64,000 nucleotides of DNA from Dipteris shenzhenensis (GCA_047967505.1 CM106539.1); one strand, 5' to 3'. Shown: positions 1 through 11,631, numbered from the stretch's first letter. A program made the numbers and translations. The notes: generated from the letters alone by a model not told the origin.

Positions 1-152
1 ATCCATGATCACAACATCTGTCTTTCCACATAACTCTTCCAAACCTTGCAAATCCTCTGCACAAGAGACTTCTCTGATCAAAGCAACCCGTTCATTGTTG
101 ATGTCACAAAGTTGTCCATTGTTAAGAAACAGAGGCTTAATATTTGCCATTG
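1..152 (-). CDS. Type II 3-dehydroquinate synthase-like protein, internal exon (partial, runs off left edge)
   Basis: Minus-strand reading from 152 to 1 is fully open for 50 codons after two phase-completing bases, starting MANIKPLFLNNG and including NERVALIREVS and TDVVIMD. It directly continues the protein of the exon at 43776-44006. The two together resemble the N-terminal region of the plant homologue of archaeal-type 3-dehydroquinate synthase. In archaea that enzyme converts an amino-dideoxy-heptulosonate to 3-dehydroquinate, a non-canonical entry to the shikimate pathway. The plant protein is thought to be plastid-located and its reaction is not settled. The exon start is set by a strong acceptor (pyrimidine-rich tract, then GCAG) at 156-153. 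Spliced to the upstream exon it restores a Ser codon split 1+2, giving W-S-S-M-A-N-I-K-P-L-F, the spacing I recall for the family. The C-terminal part, including the metal/NAD-binding residues, lies outside the window. Confidence 0.75.
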
Positions 153-224
153 CTGCAAAAAATAAAAAAGATCAAGATGTGAGAGCCATTGCTGCAAAAA
201 ATGAAAAAAGATCAAGATGCGAGT
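146..224 (-). repeat. 39-bp tandem duplication of the 3' splice site
   Basis: Two units of 39 bp, 146-184 and 185-224, differ by only a few bases. On the minus strand each carries the pyrimidine tract, the AG and the first exon-like bases (TTTTTTGCAGCAATGGC). The proximal AG (154-153) fits the protein frame. The distal AG (193-192) has the same local context; using it would add 39 nt. That keeps the frame but introduces a TGA seven codons in, counting the split Ser codon as the first. Confidence 0.8.
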
Positions 225-1440
225 ATCATCATTAATTACAGATGCTTGAGCATCACGATATAACCGAATTTATACAACTTTAAGATTTTAAACAGAAAGT
301 TAAAACGTGCCCAACGGAAAAGAATAAAACTGCATTCTTGGTTCTCCAGCCCCATCTCCATCAATTGGTATCAAGCCTCTCCAGCCCTTACTACGGTACT
401 ATGTACACTCACTGCTGCTGCCACAAGTGCGAATCATCATACAACTGCTGCGCCTACATTCACGACCTGCCATACGGTATCAGCTTGAATCAGCCATACA
501 ATCTCATGACCCATCATACTTTAGTCGATGTACAATCATGCTACCTTGCCATACAACATATGCTCTAGTCTGCGTGAGCTTCTGTACACGCACAAACAAT
601 TGTATAGGCATTATCCATACAGTTGGACCTGACATATTGTACCTGAGCCATACAATCATACCTGCCATACAACCATACAATAGTGCAATTGACGTTCGTA
701 CTATTGTACCTGCTTATGTTTGTACTGCCATACCTGCAACAGCAGATCCATCATTGAAATTGTCGTAATTTGAAGATTACACCTAGTACAGGTGTTTGAA
801 ACTCGTTAAAGCTTGCACAGTCAGATATGAGAAGATCTGAATTTCTTCATTCAGTTTGGAATAGTTCGGGGCTTTTGCCTCAAATCCATTTCCTTGCAAG
901 ATTTGACATGTTCTGTCATTTTTCCACTCAAATTTGAGTGAGACTGCCTCACTTTTGGTCGTTTGCAGGGTTTGGCAATTTGGGTTGATTTGTTGCAGAT
1001 TCAGTGAGATTTGCAGACATTTATAGGAACATTGCACATTTTGCAGGCAGTCCAATGGCATTTTGGCATTTGCAAATTTTCGCCTTCCCACGAAAAGTAC
1101 TTTAAATCAGGGTTTGTACCAACTGGACAAACATGACAGCAGCATGTGTGTGGCATCAATTACTTCAGCAATGAAAAATGCAGAATTATGGCATGTAAGA
1201 TATGGCCCATGTGTGTAGACTAGGGCAAGCAATGGAGGTGGAATGCTGTAATGAATTGCAGGAATGAGCGAAAAAGGACAAAGGACACCCAATATAATGA
1301 AACCCTAGGACAGGGTGTCCTAGTAGTACCTAGTGTGTTAACTGGCACATGTCATAAGTGCCCTAATTGTCCTAACTGCCTATATCTAGGCCTACAAGGC
1401 ACATACCAGGGAACAAAAGGCACCAATGGATAGCCCAAGG
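225..1440. other. Intronic stretch, no gene; left part possibly native intron, right part LTR of copia-1
   Basis: No coding similarity is visible on either strand. The segment from about 330 to 780 is rich in CATACAA-type short repeats. The right part (roughly 1100-1440) is LTR sequence of the minus-strand copia element whose LTR starts at 1451; its far end could not be fixed. Confidence 0.4.
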
Positions 1441-1464
1441 GATGGCCTACAAACTCCCCTCCAT
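1441..1464 (-). repeat. Start of copia-1 3' LTR with polypurine tract
   Basis: Minus strand reads ATGGAGGGGAGTT (1464-1452, polypurine tract) followed by TGTAGGCCATC (from 1451), a TG-starting LTR. It lies about 140 bp after the end of the copia RNase H region, the expected place. The partner 5' LTR is not in the window. Confidence 0.6.
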
Positions 1465-1603
1465 GGTATGGGCTTAAGTATCTTGGACACGTCTCAAAAT
1501 ACCTGAAGAACTAATGTCATGGTTGCACATGTTCATCCTGTATGGATATAGCAACCTATGACTGTACAAAGCATAATAGATCAAGTTACAAAAGGTACCA
1601 AGT

Positions 1604-3655
1604 TCAAAGCTTGCCGGAAAGCTTCAAACTTAGGTCGAGGAAGAGCTTCGTAAAGAGATCTGCCAAGTTATCTTTAGTGGGAAAATAAAACAATTCAATA
1701 TCACCTGCTGACAATCTCTCTCTGACATGGTAATAATGAACCTCAATATGCTTTGTGCGGGCATGGAAAACTGGATTCCGTGCAACAGCCAAAGCACTTT
1801 GACAATTAGTGAAGATGACGGTAGGAGTTGTCTGACATACATGAAGATCTACAAGCAACTTCTGGAGCCAAACACACTTCACTGTAGCTATAAAAGCTGC
1901 TCTGTACTCAACCTCACAGCTGGAAGTAGCAACTGTATTCTGCTTCTTGCTGAACCAAGAGATGCATAAAGTACCAAGCATGAAACGATTGCCACTATGT
2001 GATACACAGGTGTCGAAACATCCATCCCAATCACTATCAGTGAATCCATGCATGACAAGTGAAGAATGGACCTTGTAGAGAAGGACCAAATGTTGAGTGC
2101 CTTTGAGATACCAGAAGACATGCTTCACGGCCTGCCAATGATGTGTAGGGGGGCTGTGCATGTATCTACTCAACTGTGAGACAATATATTGAAGATCTGG
2201 CCTAGTTGGCATAAATAAATCAAACAACCAACTGCCTACTGATAGAGAGTGATATCACATGCACTACTTTCATCCTTAGATGAGAAATAAAAACCAAGCT
2301 CTAATGGTGTGGATACTGGCTTGCAATCCTCAAACTGAAAACGTTACAAAAGCTGTCTAACGTACTTGGATTGTGATATGAAAATACCCCCCTCACTGCT
2401 AGCAAATTGAATGCCCAAATAATTATGCAAAGGACCAAGACCTAACATAGCAAATGACTTCTGCAAGTCAAGCTTAAAAGCTGCAATTTGCTCAGCATAT
2501 GTCCCAGTAACAAGCATGTCATCCACATAGAGTACTAAAATCAGCAAATCTGTCCCACTCTTGCAGGGATGTGAAGTATAGCCTCTGTAGGGCTGTTCTG
2601 AAAGCCAAGACTTCATAAATGAGCATGTATCCTTGAATATCAAGCCCGGGGTGCCTATTTCAATCCATAAAGGGCTTTCTTCAACCGGCATACCTTTCTA
2701 TCAAAACCTTCAACCTCAAAGCCCAAGAGATTAGGTAACACAAACTTCCTCTTGCAAGTGCCTATGAAGAAATGTTGTGTTAATACCAAGCTGATGTACC
2801 TCCCAATGAAAGTAGGCAGCAAAAGCAATAACAATCCTAATAGTGGTGCTCTTGGAAGTGGGGGCAAAAGTTTCTTCAAAGTCAATGCATTGTTGTTGTG
2901 CATAGCCCTTAGCAACAAGGCGGGCTTTGTAACAGTCCACTGAACCATTAACTTTCTGTTTGACCTTGCATACCCACTTAGTTCCAATGGCATCCTTGCC
3001 AAGAGGCAAATATCACAATTCCCAAGTTTCATTCTGATGTATTGAATCCAATTCAGCTTGCATGGCCTGCAACCAACAATCATTTTCAAAGGCATCCTTA
3101 TGGCACAGTGGCCCTTCATTGCATGCTGTAGCAACCAATGCAAAAGCAACCAAATTACCATGTTCTTTTTTAACAGCTACTCTAGTACGGGCTGGCAAAG
3201 GAGCATCTTGTTTGCTGTCTTTGAAAGTGTCAAACAGCCAACGAGAAAGTCTTTTGGGCTCCTGAATTTCAGCTCTTTCTTGGTCAATGGCCCTTAGCAT
3301 GATATCCTTATCAATATCCTTATCAATCAGAGACATATCAGGCTGTAAATGTTGCTGGTTTTCAGACTGCACAAGTGGCTGTAAATGACCATTAGAAGGA
3401 GGAGAAGGAACCTCAGATGTAGCATCATCATGGGGGTCTGACTGAAACAAAGGTATCAAGCTGTCAAAAATATATGATGCATCAACTATGGGCTGTTTTT
3501 GACAATCCAGCAAAGGCATGGATGATGAATCATCAAAAACAACATCTCTACTAACAAAAACCTTTCCCGTGCGGGGGTGATAGAGCTTGTAGCCCTTGCT
3601 TTCTAAGCTGTACCCACAAAAAATGCATTTGACAGATCTGTCATCCAACTTTGTC
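1604..3655 (-). pseudogene. Ty1/copia pol remnant (copia-1): integrase C-terminus, reverse transcriptase, RNase H
   Basis: Read leftwards this holds the end of the copia integrase (TKLDDRSVKCIFCGYS), a variable linker, and the reverse transcriptase start (GTKWVCKVK, YKARLVAKGYAQQ). The catalytic box LYVDDMLVTG follows near 2520, then the RNase H region (TDSDWDG, VEYRAA, NLADLFTK) ending near 1604. Frameshifts near 3010, 2690 and 2230 break it, so no full product is possible. It belongs with the pieces at 9064-9346 and 11105-11181. All are parts of one minus-strand element split by LINE-A and LINE-B. About 470 bp of integrase core, covering the catalytic D,D-35-E region, is missing between this piece and the next. 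Confidence 0.85.
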
Positions 3656-4915
3656 CTTGTTTTTGACACTCCAGAGGCTGCGAGCACAGTGCTCAAAGCT
3701 GAGTTTTTACACCTGGGACACAAGAAGATCTTTAACACCTTTGATATTGGTTTCGACCCAGTGGAGGCAGATAAGGAAATCTTTTCGCTCTTCATCAGAT
3801 TTCCCAGGATTCCCCAGGTTTACCATCGACTTCTTTCTGTTATTGGGGAGCATTTCGGCACGGTTGCTGAGATCCCACCCCTCCCTGGGTTGCCATTGAC
3901 TACAGCAGAGGCACCCAAGGCTGATGGGGTACCTAGAGTTAGGGTCCTCTGTAAGGATCCTAACCTCACGATGGACCATGTTATGATCCAGCGCTCGGAT
4001 GGTTCCTTTTTTCGCCAGAGAGTAGAGATTACAAGCAGGCAGGACCAGTGCAGAATATGCAGGACCATTGGACACTTTGCCAGGAATTGCCCCAGGAAGA
4101 AGAAAAGGCCCAAGAAGCCCTCTAGTACAACTACCGCCCCACGGTCTCGACAGGGGGGTGGTACAAGTCCAGCACCTGCTCCTCGACCTCCACATGGTGG
4201 TCCTTCTCAGGATGGTGTTATAGCTCCTACTCGCCAGAGTGCTCCTCCACTGAGCGCTCCTTTGATACTGCCACCTTCTACCTCAGGTGCCTCTCGGCCT
4301 TCTACCTCAGGGGCACCCGATGCATAACAGTGGGTTCCGGTTCGTGTGCAGATTCCTCCTCCAGTTCACGAGGATACACTAGTGGACTCTGCTTCACCTC
4401 GGGCTATCCCTCTAGTCTCACCTCACACAGTCCGAAACGCTTTAGCTATGACCTCCTCCCCGATTGCAGCTTCTCCCCTAGAACCAGTAGTGCCAGACAC
4501 TCTCCTCGAGGCAGTAGAGGTCTCCGCAGCTGGGCAGACACAGGATCGAGAGCAGTCCTCACGTCCTCCCTTGGATAGGGGAAAGGGGATGGTTTACACT
4601 ATTGATCCTCTTCCCTCAGAAGGGATCCTTCGCACTCCGGTGTCTGGCCTGATTCACAGGAACTCATTTTCAGCTCTGGCAGATGCTTCAGATTTCCCAG
4701 AGAAGGAGTTTGTGCTCTCTACTTTTGGTGAGCCAATGATTGGGTTTCCTGTTGACAGGGCTTCCTCGTCAGGTGGTAGGGTTCTTTCCCCTATTGATTT
4801 TCTGCCACTTGGTTCCATTCCTTGCTCCTCAAGCAGGAGGTCTTTCCTTGTTGAGGGGTTTGTTTCCACCACTAGGTCGTGTAAGGTGTTCCACTCTACA
4901 TCCTCCCGTCGATGA
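3656..4915 (+). pseudogene. LINE-A ORF1: DUF4283-like nucleic-acid-binding protein with CCHC zinc knuckle
   Basis: The N-terminal part (FDTPEAAS to about 3950) aligns by eye with LINE-D ORF1 and resembles the DUF4283/RRM-like domain of plant L1 ORF1. A zinc knuckle CRICRTIGHFARNC lies near 4050-4095, followed by a basic KKKRPKK stretch and a long Pro/Ser-rich tail. Such proteins bind LINE RNA in the ribonucleoprotein. One in-frame TAA (4325-4327) interrupts the frame, which then continues to TGA 4913-4915. Any open reading begun at 3596 is a chimera of antisense copia and LINE sequence. The stop overlaps the ORF2 start (ATGA, 4912-4915). Confidence 0.8.
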
Positions 4916-7900
4916 GGATTATTAACTGGAACATACAGGGCCTAGGTGGCGTCCCACATTGCCACCACAGACAGTTGATCCGAGATCAGCTTCATCGAGG
5001 TGTTATTGGGGGTTCCATTGATATCTTATTTATTCAGGAGCACAAACTGGATTCTAGATATTGTGCCAAGTCATGCAAGTTGCTTTCTGGCCATACATTT
5101 TGGTCGCCTGCCTTGGGCACTAGGGGTGGCACTTCTACTTTAGTTTCGCAGTCGGTTCTCCCCTCAGTTGTTGGACACGGAGTCATTATTCCCTCTAGGA
5201 CTCAGTGGATTATTCTCTTGATTGGAGGGCATAAGGTTGGTTTCCTTAACCTATATGCCTCCAACATTAGAGGGGAACGTGTCATTATGTGGAAGGATTT
5301 GCTCTCCTGGGCCCCCATTGCGGATTCATGGGTGATTAGAGGTGACTTTAACATGGTTGAGTTACCATCAAACAAAAAAGGGGGTAGACAAGGAGGACTT
5401 CACTCTTTGGAGAGAGCAGCTTGGGATGCCTTCCTTTTTCACTACTGTGGCAGAGATACTTGGTTGAACGATGCCTTTCTTATTCAGCCACAGTCCCTCC
5501 TGTTCTCTTTGTCGAACAGGAGGCAGCAGATGCCTATTCATGCATGCATTGACAAATTCTTTGTAGATGATTGGGCACTAGACAGAGGTGGATCGGTATG
5601 CATTGCTGCTGGGGTTTCCACTTCAAAACACTTTCCTGTTGTGCTGGCTATCTCAAAGCCTCACTTGAGAGGCCGGTCTGCCAGCATCAAGATTCCAGAT
5701 GCCTTGTACACAGAGGAGGACCTTACAGAGGTAGCCCTGCAAATATGGGTTTCTCATGTCTAGGGTGGGCAGCCATATTCATCACATGTAGTTGCTGCCC
5801 TTTCTGGTATTAGCGACTTCTACCACTCAGCTGCTTGTACCAGGAGACGAGATATTCTCAGACGTGAGATTGGTGTTCGCCAACAATTGGCAGCTTTGCA
5901 GAGGGAAGAGCAGAAACAGCCTTCAGATGCTTGGATTCAGGAGCGCCTTGCTACAGCAAGGACTCATCAGCAGATATTGCTTGATCAGAGAGCATAGTAT
6001 GCCTTTCATGCACGGGAGTCCTTCTGGATTCAGATGGGTGGCAAAGTCAATAAACACTTTTTCTCTACTCTTGGCCCTAGAAATAGTAGAGAGAGTCTAT
6101 CCCAGCTTATTGACTCACATGGGGTTTTACAGACAGATCCAGATGATGTCATGCGCATAGCTTCAGATTTTTATGCCGCCCTTCTTACTGCAGATCCTGA
6201 CACACAGGATAGAGAGGATGCTAGACAGGCTATTTGGCAAAGCATCCCCTTGGTGGTGAAACCGGATATGCATGTTTTGCTTGATGCACCTTTCACCAAC
6301 ACAGAGCTCAAGACTACACTTTCAGCCCTTCACAAGGGCAAGTGCCCAGGTTCGGATGGCCTCACCCCTTCTTTTTTCATTGCATTTTGGGATATGATTG
6401 GAGACTACATTACGTCAGCCCTGCAGGGCATTTGGGACTCTGGCGAGATGCCCAGGACGCTCACAGAGGGTCTCATCCACCTTATCCCGAAAGGAGGTTG
6501 TAGAAATTAAGTGTCCTAGTGGAGGCCTATCACACTTTTGGGGGCATGTTACAAGATTCTGGCCAAGGCAATCAGCCTCCGATTGCAGCCCCTTCTCCCA
6601 GATCTTATTCATGACACTCAGACAGGATTTGTGCATGGCAGAAGTATCTTTGATAACATTTTCTCTTTTTGGGAAGCTTCAGAGGGCCATGCGGAGCGGC
6701 TAGAATCTAGCCATTCTACTCTTGGATTTTGAGAAAGCTTATGACAAAGTAGATTGGGGTTTTTTGGAGCGCACTCTTCTACGTTTTGGCTTTACTGATG
6801 CTTGGATCAGAGGTGTTTCCTCTTTGTACAGATCAGCCCACAGCCAGGTACTTATTGGTGGGGTAAGGGGTGAGAGATTTCAGATTTCCAGTTCAGTCCG
6901 TCAGGGATGCCCCCTTGCTCCTTTTCTTTTTTTATTCGTGGCTGAAGCTATAAGTATCTATGTTAGATCTCAAGCTCACATCTTTGGGCTAAGACTTCCC
7001 ATCAGAAGGGAAGAGGAGCTACTTGACAGTGAGTTGGCAAATGACACAGCAATTTACTTGGATGCTACACCATAGACGCTCACTTCTTTCAGGACAGCAT
7101 TGGATTTATTTTGCTTGGTGGCGGGGGTGCAGATAAATTGGCATAAATCCAATGGCTTTTGGATCAGTGATGAGGACACTCCAGTTTGGGGGCTTGACAT
7201 AGGATTCAGTTGGGTTCAAAGGGGTGTGCCTTTCAGGTATTTGGGCTACCAGGTCGGCTTGGATATTTCTTCCACGCAGCAATTTGCTCCCGTGTTGGAG
7301 AGCATCAAGAGGAAGCTCCTTTTTTGGAGCTCAGCTAAGCTGGATCTTGCCTCTAGAGTTGTGGTGGTCAACCAGGTCCTCTTGGCCACGGCCTAGTTTG
7401 TTTGTTCATGTTGGTGCCGTTCTAGGGACTGCATCACTCAGCTCAGTAGACCAATCAGAAATTTTCTTTGGAGTGGGCTAAATGGCATAGCAGATCCGTT
7501 AGCCAGCGTGGCTTGGGAGACCCTCATCCTCCCTTCACAGGAAGGGGGTCTCAATATTATTGATCCAGATTTACAGTGCAAAGCTTTACTCTGCAAGATG
7601 GTGGTGCGAGAACTTATGCCAGGGCAGGAGCCGTGGAAGGAATTTCTTATTAGCAGCATACAGACGTGCAATACAGACGTGCACAACTTCTTTAGGAGGA
7701 GACTAGATGAGCAGTATTAGGTGGATTTTCACCACAACACACCTCAGATCACCTTCATCCCCTCTCATGGTTGCCATACTAAAAGCATGGGCCAGTTTCA
7801 GGAGCACTCTTCGGTGGATTCCTCCTTCCTCTCGTGAAGAGATTGATAGGCAACCGGTCATGTGGAATGACAGTATATTGGATGATCATGGCAGACCACT

Positions 7901-8959
7901 TGGTGCCTCACTCTACATGCAGTGGTCCAGGTGGGAGAGGGGACCTGCATTATCTTTGGGGTCATGGAAAGCTTTTCGCAAGCTTCCAGAGGAGACCAAA
8001 TCTCAGTTGACAAGACATCTCATAGGGAGTGCAAGGAGGATCTTGCAGATTGAGGCAGCCCTTCCAGTGGATTGGGTAGACACAGATGATATGCCACTCA
8101 CTTGCTCCACTTGGGCAAGTACTTTTACGAGAGGTGGTGTTCCTCTTCAGGTTTTGGCCTTTCGAGATGCACATGAGGATGCTTTAGTTTTTAGTGTGCA
8201 TGATGGTGGCAGATTGCTCAGGTCCACAGAGGACATCTTGCTTGAGTCTACTTTTCAGCCTATCAGAGTTGTAGGGCTTTTGGTGCAGGGATCAGATTCA
8301 GAGTCGTTCCTCGACCCAGACCCCCGGCTACTCTCCACCAGATCTTGGAGGCTTTGGCTCTACAGGGGAGTTCCCATTAGGTATGCCTCTCTGCTTTGGA
8401 GACTATTCAACATTGCTTATGGGATTGCAGACAGGCGAGGATGATTTAGATGGGGGTAGCCAGGATTTTCAGTCACTTTGCCCACTCCCCATTCTTTATG
8501 ACATGGGGCTCAGTGGCTTGGCTCTCTCTTACAGGGCCTCAAGTATTCTATGAGAGACTTGACTCCTCCCGGGCCATTTCGATTCAACGTCTTCAGGTTG
8601 AGTCTTGTTCGTTGGATGTGATACCACACCTTCCTTTTGCAGCAGTACATGCCTCTGTGGATACCTCTTGGGAGATTCTAGTGAGCATAGCATCCTGGCA
8701 TATCTGGAGAGCCAGATGCGCAGAGGCATTGGAGGGAACTCAGGTTCATCCCTCACACACATTGGCTAGTATCTGGACAGACACCGTACATACTTTGATG
8801 GCCGTATGGACGAGTATGCAGGGAAACTCCTGCGCAGCCTCAGCTAGGAGGGCTTCTTTCTTCAAGGAATGGAAGGATTCTCCTTTCTTCTCTGAGACTC
8901 CTACAGGGTTGAGGTGGCACTTTCAGCCTCAGCCTTGGTTGTTTTCCACCTCACTTTGA
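4912..8959 (+). pseudogene. LINE-A ORF2: endonuclease-reverse transcriptase, inactivated
   Basis: Starts at ATG 4912 with the endonuclease motif IINWNIQGLGG, then FIQEHK, RGDFNMVE and SKHFPV (the usual SDH is SKH). Reverse transcriptase follows: GSDGLTPSFF near 6350, WRPITLLG near 6520, DFEKAYDKVDW near 6725, RQGCPLAPFLF near 6900. Catalytic FADD is LAND near 7035, a probable loss. The C-terminal part aligns with the other LINE copies through HFQPQPW to 8959. In-frame stops at 5761, 5996, near 6508 and 7073, plus frameshifts near 6715 and 7700, exclude a product. The combination of apurinic-type endonuclease, RT and C-terminal zinc-ribbon region (seen in the paralogue at 12895) is typical of plant L1. 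Confidence 0.85.
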
Positions 8960-9063
8960 GGGGGTTTATTTATCCTCATGATTTCATGATGTATTCTGCT
9001 TAGAGCTTGCTCTCACGGGTTTTTTCTTTTACTTAATAGAAGTCTATTTCTTGAAAAAAAAAA

Positions 9064-9346
9064 AATCATCAAAGTCACAAAATAGTAAAATCCACCTATG
9101 GCTGCAACTCTCATGGGACTACCAACATCAGTGTGAACCAAATACAACTTGCGGGGTGCGCCAACTCTCCCATCCTTGGAAAATGCAAAACGGTGCATCT
9201 TTCCAAGTGAGCATGCTTCACAGACATGCTTTGAAGGCATATGCATCCTAGAAAGATCAACAACCATATCTTCTTTATGCAACTTTGCCAAAGCTCCTAA
9301 GTTGAGGTGTCCAAAACTCACGCCATAAATGAGTATCTAGCATGGT
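9064..9346 (-). pseudogene. copia-1: GAG-pre-integrase zinc region and start of integrase
   Basis: Minus-strand reading gives FGHLNLGALAKLHKEDM, CEACSLGKMHRFAF and LVHTDVGSPM, then GGFYYFVTLMI. This is the copia HHCC zinc-binding segment and the first catalytic aspartate strand (HTD). It stops at the LINE-A poly(A) at 9063. A frameshift lies near LWR/FGHLN (about 9325). Confidence 0.85.
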
Positions 9347-9359
9347 AGAAGCATCAACA
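9347..9359. repeat. Left target-site duplication of LINE-B
   Basis: AGAAGCATCAACA, identical to 11105-11117. On removing 9360-11117 the minus-strand copia reading ADTYAVDASTMLDTHLW becomes continuous. Confidence 0.85.
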
Positions 9360-11104
9360 ACACTAGGGACAGTGGCAGCCTTCACATAGATAAATCTTCT
9401 CAGAGGCCCCCCTTACGAGGAAGGGTTCCCCCTTGATGAGGAGCCTCCACAGGGTCTAGCAAAGACTGGCAAGGGTTCTCATTCGTGCTCCGCCCGGATG
9501 CAGAGAGGAGTTTGAGTGTCAACCCCTTATGTGGCACCCAGAGATCAGAGATCAGGAGGGGCGTATGCTCGGACAGCAAACTCACACTGGTTGGGCACAA
9601 TGGGACAATGGGACAATGGTCCAACCGGGTCCTTTGGCCGTTGGAGCAGATTACCCATGGAGGCAAAAGGCGAGGCTTGACGCCCTAGCGCATCTGCGAG
9701 GGGTAGGGCAACGGATGAGCGAGATTGACTTAGCCATTCCTGAGTCTTGGTGGGAGGGACTTCGCGTTTGGAGAGACAGCAGATGGTTGGGGCAATTTTC
9801 TCATACTGGTGTCCCCTTGAGGATGTTGATGCAGCGAGGCAGCACACACCCCAGCTTCTTCCGTGTATGACCTGGAGGCCTACTTCCGCCACTCATTGAG
9901 AGAGACCTTGAGATGGATGGGAGTCTTGATGGGATTCACTGGCAGATGATCAAAGTGGTGGGATGTTTGGGGAAGGAGTGGCACATTGACCCTCCCAGAA
10001 TCTCAGAGCAGAATGCCCCTGGATGGCGCCTTTGGCTATGGGAAGGTAGACCCTTGAGGGAGGTCTAGTGGGATCCGAGAGAGTGGTTCTGGCCTTCCAG
10101 GGGCGGCCTAGCCGAGCAGGTGGATGAGGTGCCCTTCTTTTCCTATACCACACGGATTGGCAAGAGGCTTCAAATGGACTCGTCGAGGTGGACCCCCTCG
10201 AGGGAGAGGCATTGGGTGACCCAGAGAGTGCCCCGGGATGTTCGCTCCAGGTTTTGGACGCTGTTATGGTCCAATTTGCAGCCAAGGAAGATATCCTACT
10301 TCTTCTGGCTGGCCACCCACGGAGGCTTGCCCATCGGACCGTGGTTGGAGCAGATGCGAGTGGAGGGGCAGTGCCATTGCTGTTCCGATGGTCTCCTGGA
10401 GACTATCTCGCACTGCCTGTGGAGCTGTCGTAGCGCAGCAAGGATTTGGATGGGAGCCCTCAAGATCATGACACGTATGCAGAATCTTCAGAGAGACTAC
10501 ACCTAGGGGATGGTGGCCTGGTTGACAGAGGAAAGACATGCGTTTCAGATTGATGAGATCTCCCCAGCCTACTGATACAGGGTCAGAGCATCCAGAGGAT
10601 AGCACTCCATTAGGCAGTCCCTCCTGACAGCCTAGCTCCTCCTCCTCCTAGGGAGGACAGCGTTTGGGAGGTGGTAGCCAGCATCACTGCATGGAACATT
10701 TGGGTGGCTTGTTGCCATCTAATAATGGGTGAGGTGAGCACCCGATTCCACCCTCGGCTACCCTAGTTGCCATCTGGCAGGACATCATATACACACTACA
10801 ATCCACCTAGGAGTGTGGGACTCCAGGCTCTAGGGCGACTATTGAGAGGCGTGCTCGTTTCTGCAAGGCTTGGCCTGCAGGAGTTTTCCTCATCTTCACC
10901 CCGTGAGGGATTCATTGGTTGTATAGTCCCCCCACTTGGCTGTTAGCCCCAGTACCAAAGATCCCCTAGGCAGTGAGCTGGGTTTCTCTAGAACAGGCCA
11001 GTTCTTTCTTTCATCCTTTTCCGGTTTTTTCCATACTCAACACCTTTTGGGCTGCTGTCTTGTATGAAATCTTTCAAGCATTAATAGAAGGTTCCTTTCT
11101 TTGG
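9360..11104 (+). mobile_element. LINE-B: 5'-truncated L1-type element inserted in copia-1
   Basis: Begins inside ORF2 (CACTAGGGACAGTGGCAGCC, matching LINE-D near 35609). It covers the C-terminal half, including the zinc-ribbon region CHCCSDGLLETISHCLWSC near 10375, and ends TTAATAGAAGGTTCCTTTCTTTGG with almost no A-tail. A 13-bp perfect target duplication flanks it. The coding frame is broken many times (stops near 9868, 10065 and 10503). It is closest to LINE-D and supplies about 1 kb of 3' sequence that LINE-D lacks. Confidence 0.85.
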
Positions 11105-11117
11105 AGAAGCATCAACA
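11105..11117. repeat. Right target-site duplication of LINE-B
   Basis: AGAAGCATCAACA directly after the LINE-B 3' end; partner at 9347-9359. Confidence 0.85.
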
Positions 11118-11181
11118 GCATAAGTATCTGCATCTACAAGTCCAGCATCATCCAAGCATCTGTCATATGCATCAAGTCTGT
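11105..11181 (-). pseudogene. copia-1: short coding piece upstream of the GAG-pre-integrase region
   Basis: Minus-strand reading LDAYDRCLDDAGLVDADTY runs without a stop through the LINE-B target site into 9346. It probably lies in the protease/GAG-pre-integrase linker. It ends at 11182, where a gypsy LTR begins, so the 5' part of copia-1 has been displaced or lost. Confidence 0.6.
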
Positions 11182-11631
11182 TGTTATGCTCAAGCTGAGA
11201 TAACATGACCTCGGAAGGATCGGTGGATATTTTCCTTTAGAGGACCAACTTTCTGTATTATATTTTATTGCGCTTCAAGCATATGGTTAAAGAAATCAAT
11301 GTCAAGGTTCTTGGTGAGGGAGAATTGACATTGACTAAATGGTTCTAAAGGTCAGGGGTCTAGGGGCATCAAATTATGTAATTGCCAATGGGCAAATGGA
11401 ATTTAATGGAGCTCCAAGAGAGGGGTATATGGTGCACCAAGGATTGACCCTAGAATTGTGACATATGGTATGTAGAATCATCTAGGCAATTGTGGGCTTC
11501 GTGTATAGCATGCAGGTGGAACACACGTACGTGAATAGAAAATACGAGCTTACTGTCACAGAGATTGGTTGGGTGGAACAATTGAGTGTCATAGCCCGTG
11601 ATTTTCTTGAATTGAGTTGTGGTTTGTGTCA
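11182..11631 (+). repeat. 5' LTR of a second gypsy element (gypsy-2), same family as gypsy-1
   Basis: Starts TGTTATGCTC and stays recognisably similar to the minus-strand reading of the 18040-24640 LTRs (shared ATGACCTCGGAAG, TTGCGCTT, AATGTCAAGGT). It ends GTGTCA just before a primer-binding site. At about 450 bp it matches the 458 bp of the young element. Divergence is much larger than between the gypsy-1 LTRs, so this is an older relative, in the opposite orientation. Confidence 0.7.

Larger units (their letters stand above)
3656..9063 (+). mobile_element. LINE-A: 5'-truncated L1-type retrotransposon inserted in copia-1
   Basis: Contains the C-terminal two-thirds of ORF1, a complete but broken ORF2, a short 3' UTR with TTAATAGAAGTCTATTTCTTG and an A-run ending near 9063. 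The start is set where copia integrase homology on the minus strand stops and ORF1 homology to LINE-D begins. The flanking copia reads FVTLMI on the right and RTKLDD on the left, so the insertion lies inside integrase. No clear target duplication is visible. Related copies: LINE-B, the fragment at 12895-13644, and LINE-D. Confidence 0.85.

Noticed and set aside
3707-4195. Minus-strand 162-codon open reading
   Set aside because: Antisense to the LINE-A ORF1 zinc-knuckle domain; no independent support.
3596-4327. Open reading beginning upstream of LINE-A ORF1
   Set aside because: Its first 20 codons are antisense copia integrase; the LINE part starts only near 3656, so the fusion is an accident of insertion.
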